NCBI RefSeq assembly: GCF_900176365.1
Contig: NZ_FWXY01000019.1
Coordinates: 44,250 to 108,249, forward strand
Source of the DNA: Desulfocicer vacuolatum DSM 3385
Lineage (GTDB): Bacteria; Desulfobacterota; Desulfobacteria; Desulfobacterales; Desulfobacteraceae
Direction of reading: 5' to 3'
Length of the DNA stretch: 64,000 nt
In this document: piece after piece, positions 63,528-64,000 of the stretch
Position numbering within the stretch: position 1 is the first letter of the stretch
How the letters are laid out: the number at the start of each line of letters is the position of its first letter
Program-made: the position numbers and the translations under genes
The notes under the pieces: model-generated
Told to the model about the DNA's origin: nothing
Seen by the model: only the letters and a program-made list of their open reading frames with translations
The model's database searches: none

Positions 63528-63908
63528 ATGAGAAAAAATAAATTCCTTACAAATCTTGGACTTTTGTTAACTTTTATTTATATAGTCCTTATAATTTGCC
63601 TTACCAACTCTCGATTACACGAATTCTGGAATATGGATTTGAATGAAATCGGTGATTTTCTTGCTGGTATATTTGGTCCTTTAGCTATGGCGTGGCTTAT
63701 CTTAGGTTTTTTACAACAGGGAGAAGAGCTTCAACAAAGTACACAAGCTCTCGAACTACAAGCTAAAGAACTTAACCTCTCTGTGGCACAACAAAAAGAG
63801 ATGGTTGAACTTACCAAAAAACAGTTGGATCTTGAGCTGAAAGAGCTGAAAGAGCTGAAAGAGCAGAGGATTAAGCAAAATCGGGCTGCTCAACCCAAAA
63901 TTGTTTGA
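63528..63908 (+). CDS. Small membrane protein with coiled-coil tail, possibly truncated
   Basis: A 126-residue protein with two N-terminal helices (about 10-28 and 40-62, GDFLAGIFGPLAMAWLILGF) and a long coiled coil (QQGEELQQSTQALELQAKELNLSVAQQ...). Similar small proteins are familiar from integron cassettes and mobile islands, where they commonly continue past the AQP segment. Here a stop follows AAQPKIV, so it may be shortened. The DNA repeats encoding ELKELKELKE (GAGCTGAAA) are in tandem. No function known. No clear attC was seen between 63909 and 64000. Confidence 0.6.
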   Translation: MRKNKFLTNLGLLLTFIYIVLIICLTNSRLHEFWNMDLNEIGDFLAGIFGPLAMAWLILGFLQQGEELQQSTQALELQAKELNLSVAQQKEMVELTKKQLDLELKELKELKEQRIKQNRAAQPKIV

Positions 63909-64000
63909 TAAGATGCAAATACTATAACGCTTTTCAAAACACTTTAACCTCATCGTTTTGTTTGTATTTTATTTGAAATCAACAACTTAATATGATTGTG

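Overview
The window looks like the chromosome of a strictly anaerobic deltaproteobacterium of the Desulfobacteraceae type (Desulfobacula, Desulfobacterium or Desulfotignum-like). This is inferred from gene content, not from a marker gene. It holds two pyrrolysine-free MttB-family methyltransferases with betaine transporters, many sigma-54 activators and two-component genes, and one probable selenocysteine codon. Most of the window has moderate G+C and ordinary spacing. The last 6 kb (from about 57.5 kb) is clearly AT-rich and foreign-looking.

Layout. (1) 0.1-7 kb: plus-strand quaternary-amine cluster with a sigma-54 promoter candidate, BCCT transporter, ornithine-cyclodeaminase-family enzyme, MttB homologue, Asp/Glu-racemase-family protein and EamA transporter, closed by a minus-strand 2-hydroxyacid dehydrogenase. 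(2) 8-18.4 kb, minus strand: Trk-type K+ uptake, a HAMP stub, histidine kinase, response regulator, cytidylate-kinase-like protein and SLC13/RCK permease. Upstream of them lie a sigma-54 promoter candidate, an NtrC-type regulator and aroD. (3) 18.7-23.3 kb, minus strand: thioredoxin, thioredoxin reductase, BCCT transporter, second MttB homologue and a Cys-less thioredoxin-like protein. (4) 23.7-27 kb: sulfatase-superfamily hydrolase with Thr at the formylglycine position. It has a sigma-54 promoter candidate, paired upstream palindromes and a PAS-AAA+ activator next to it. (5) 27-36 kb: zinc-ribbon SDR protein, hybrid kinase, Fe-dependent alcohol dehydrogenase, CBS and Usp proteins, and a YhhQ-type queuosine-precursor transporter behind a preQ1-I riboswitch. 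(6) 36-43.6 kb: uptake cassette with Fec-type permease, ATPase, two SAM methyltransferases, Cys-rich binding protein and a TonB-dependent receptor. The receptor frame carries one in-frame UGA followed by a textbook-like bacterial SECIS hairpin. (7) 44-57.3 kb: tandem Usp, ADP-forming acyl-CoA synthetase/GNAT fusion, and a two-component cluster around a DASS anion transporter. (8) 57.8-64 kb: integron-like gene cassettes with three attC-like sites and no integrase. They carry a TIR-STAND-TPR protein with a companion TIR protein, a two-gene soluble/membrane pair, and small membrane/coiled-coil proteins.

How it fits together: regions 1 and 3 import and demethylate quaternary amines. The corrinoid protein, its reactivase and the second methyltransferase are not in the window and must be encoded elsewhere. 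Region 6 is probably a dedicated uptake route for a metal chelate or another thiophilic ligand. Region 8 is probably a mobile anti-phage or stress-response array. Intergenic gaps are peppered with two families of structured repeats, hairpin elements and at least one MITE-like insertion with target-site duplication.
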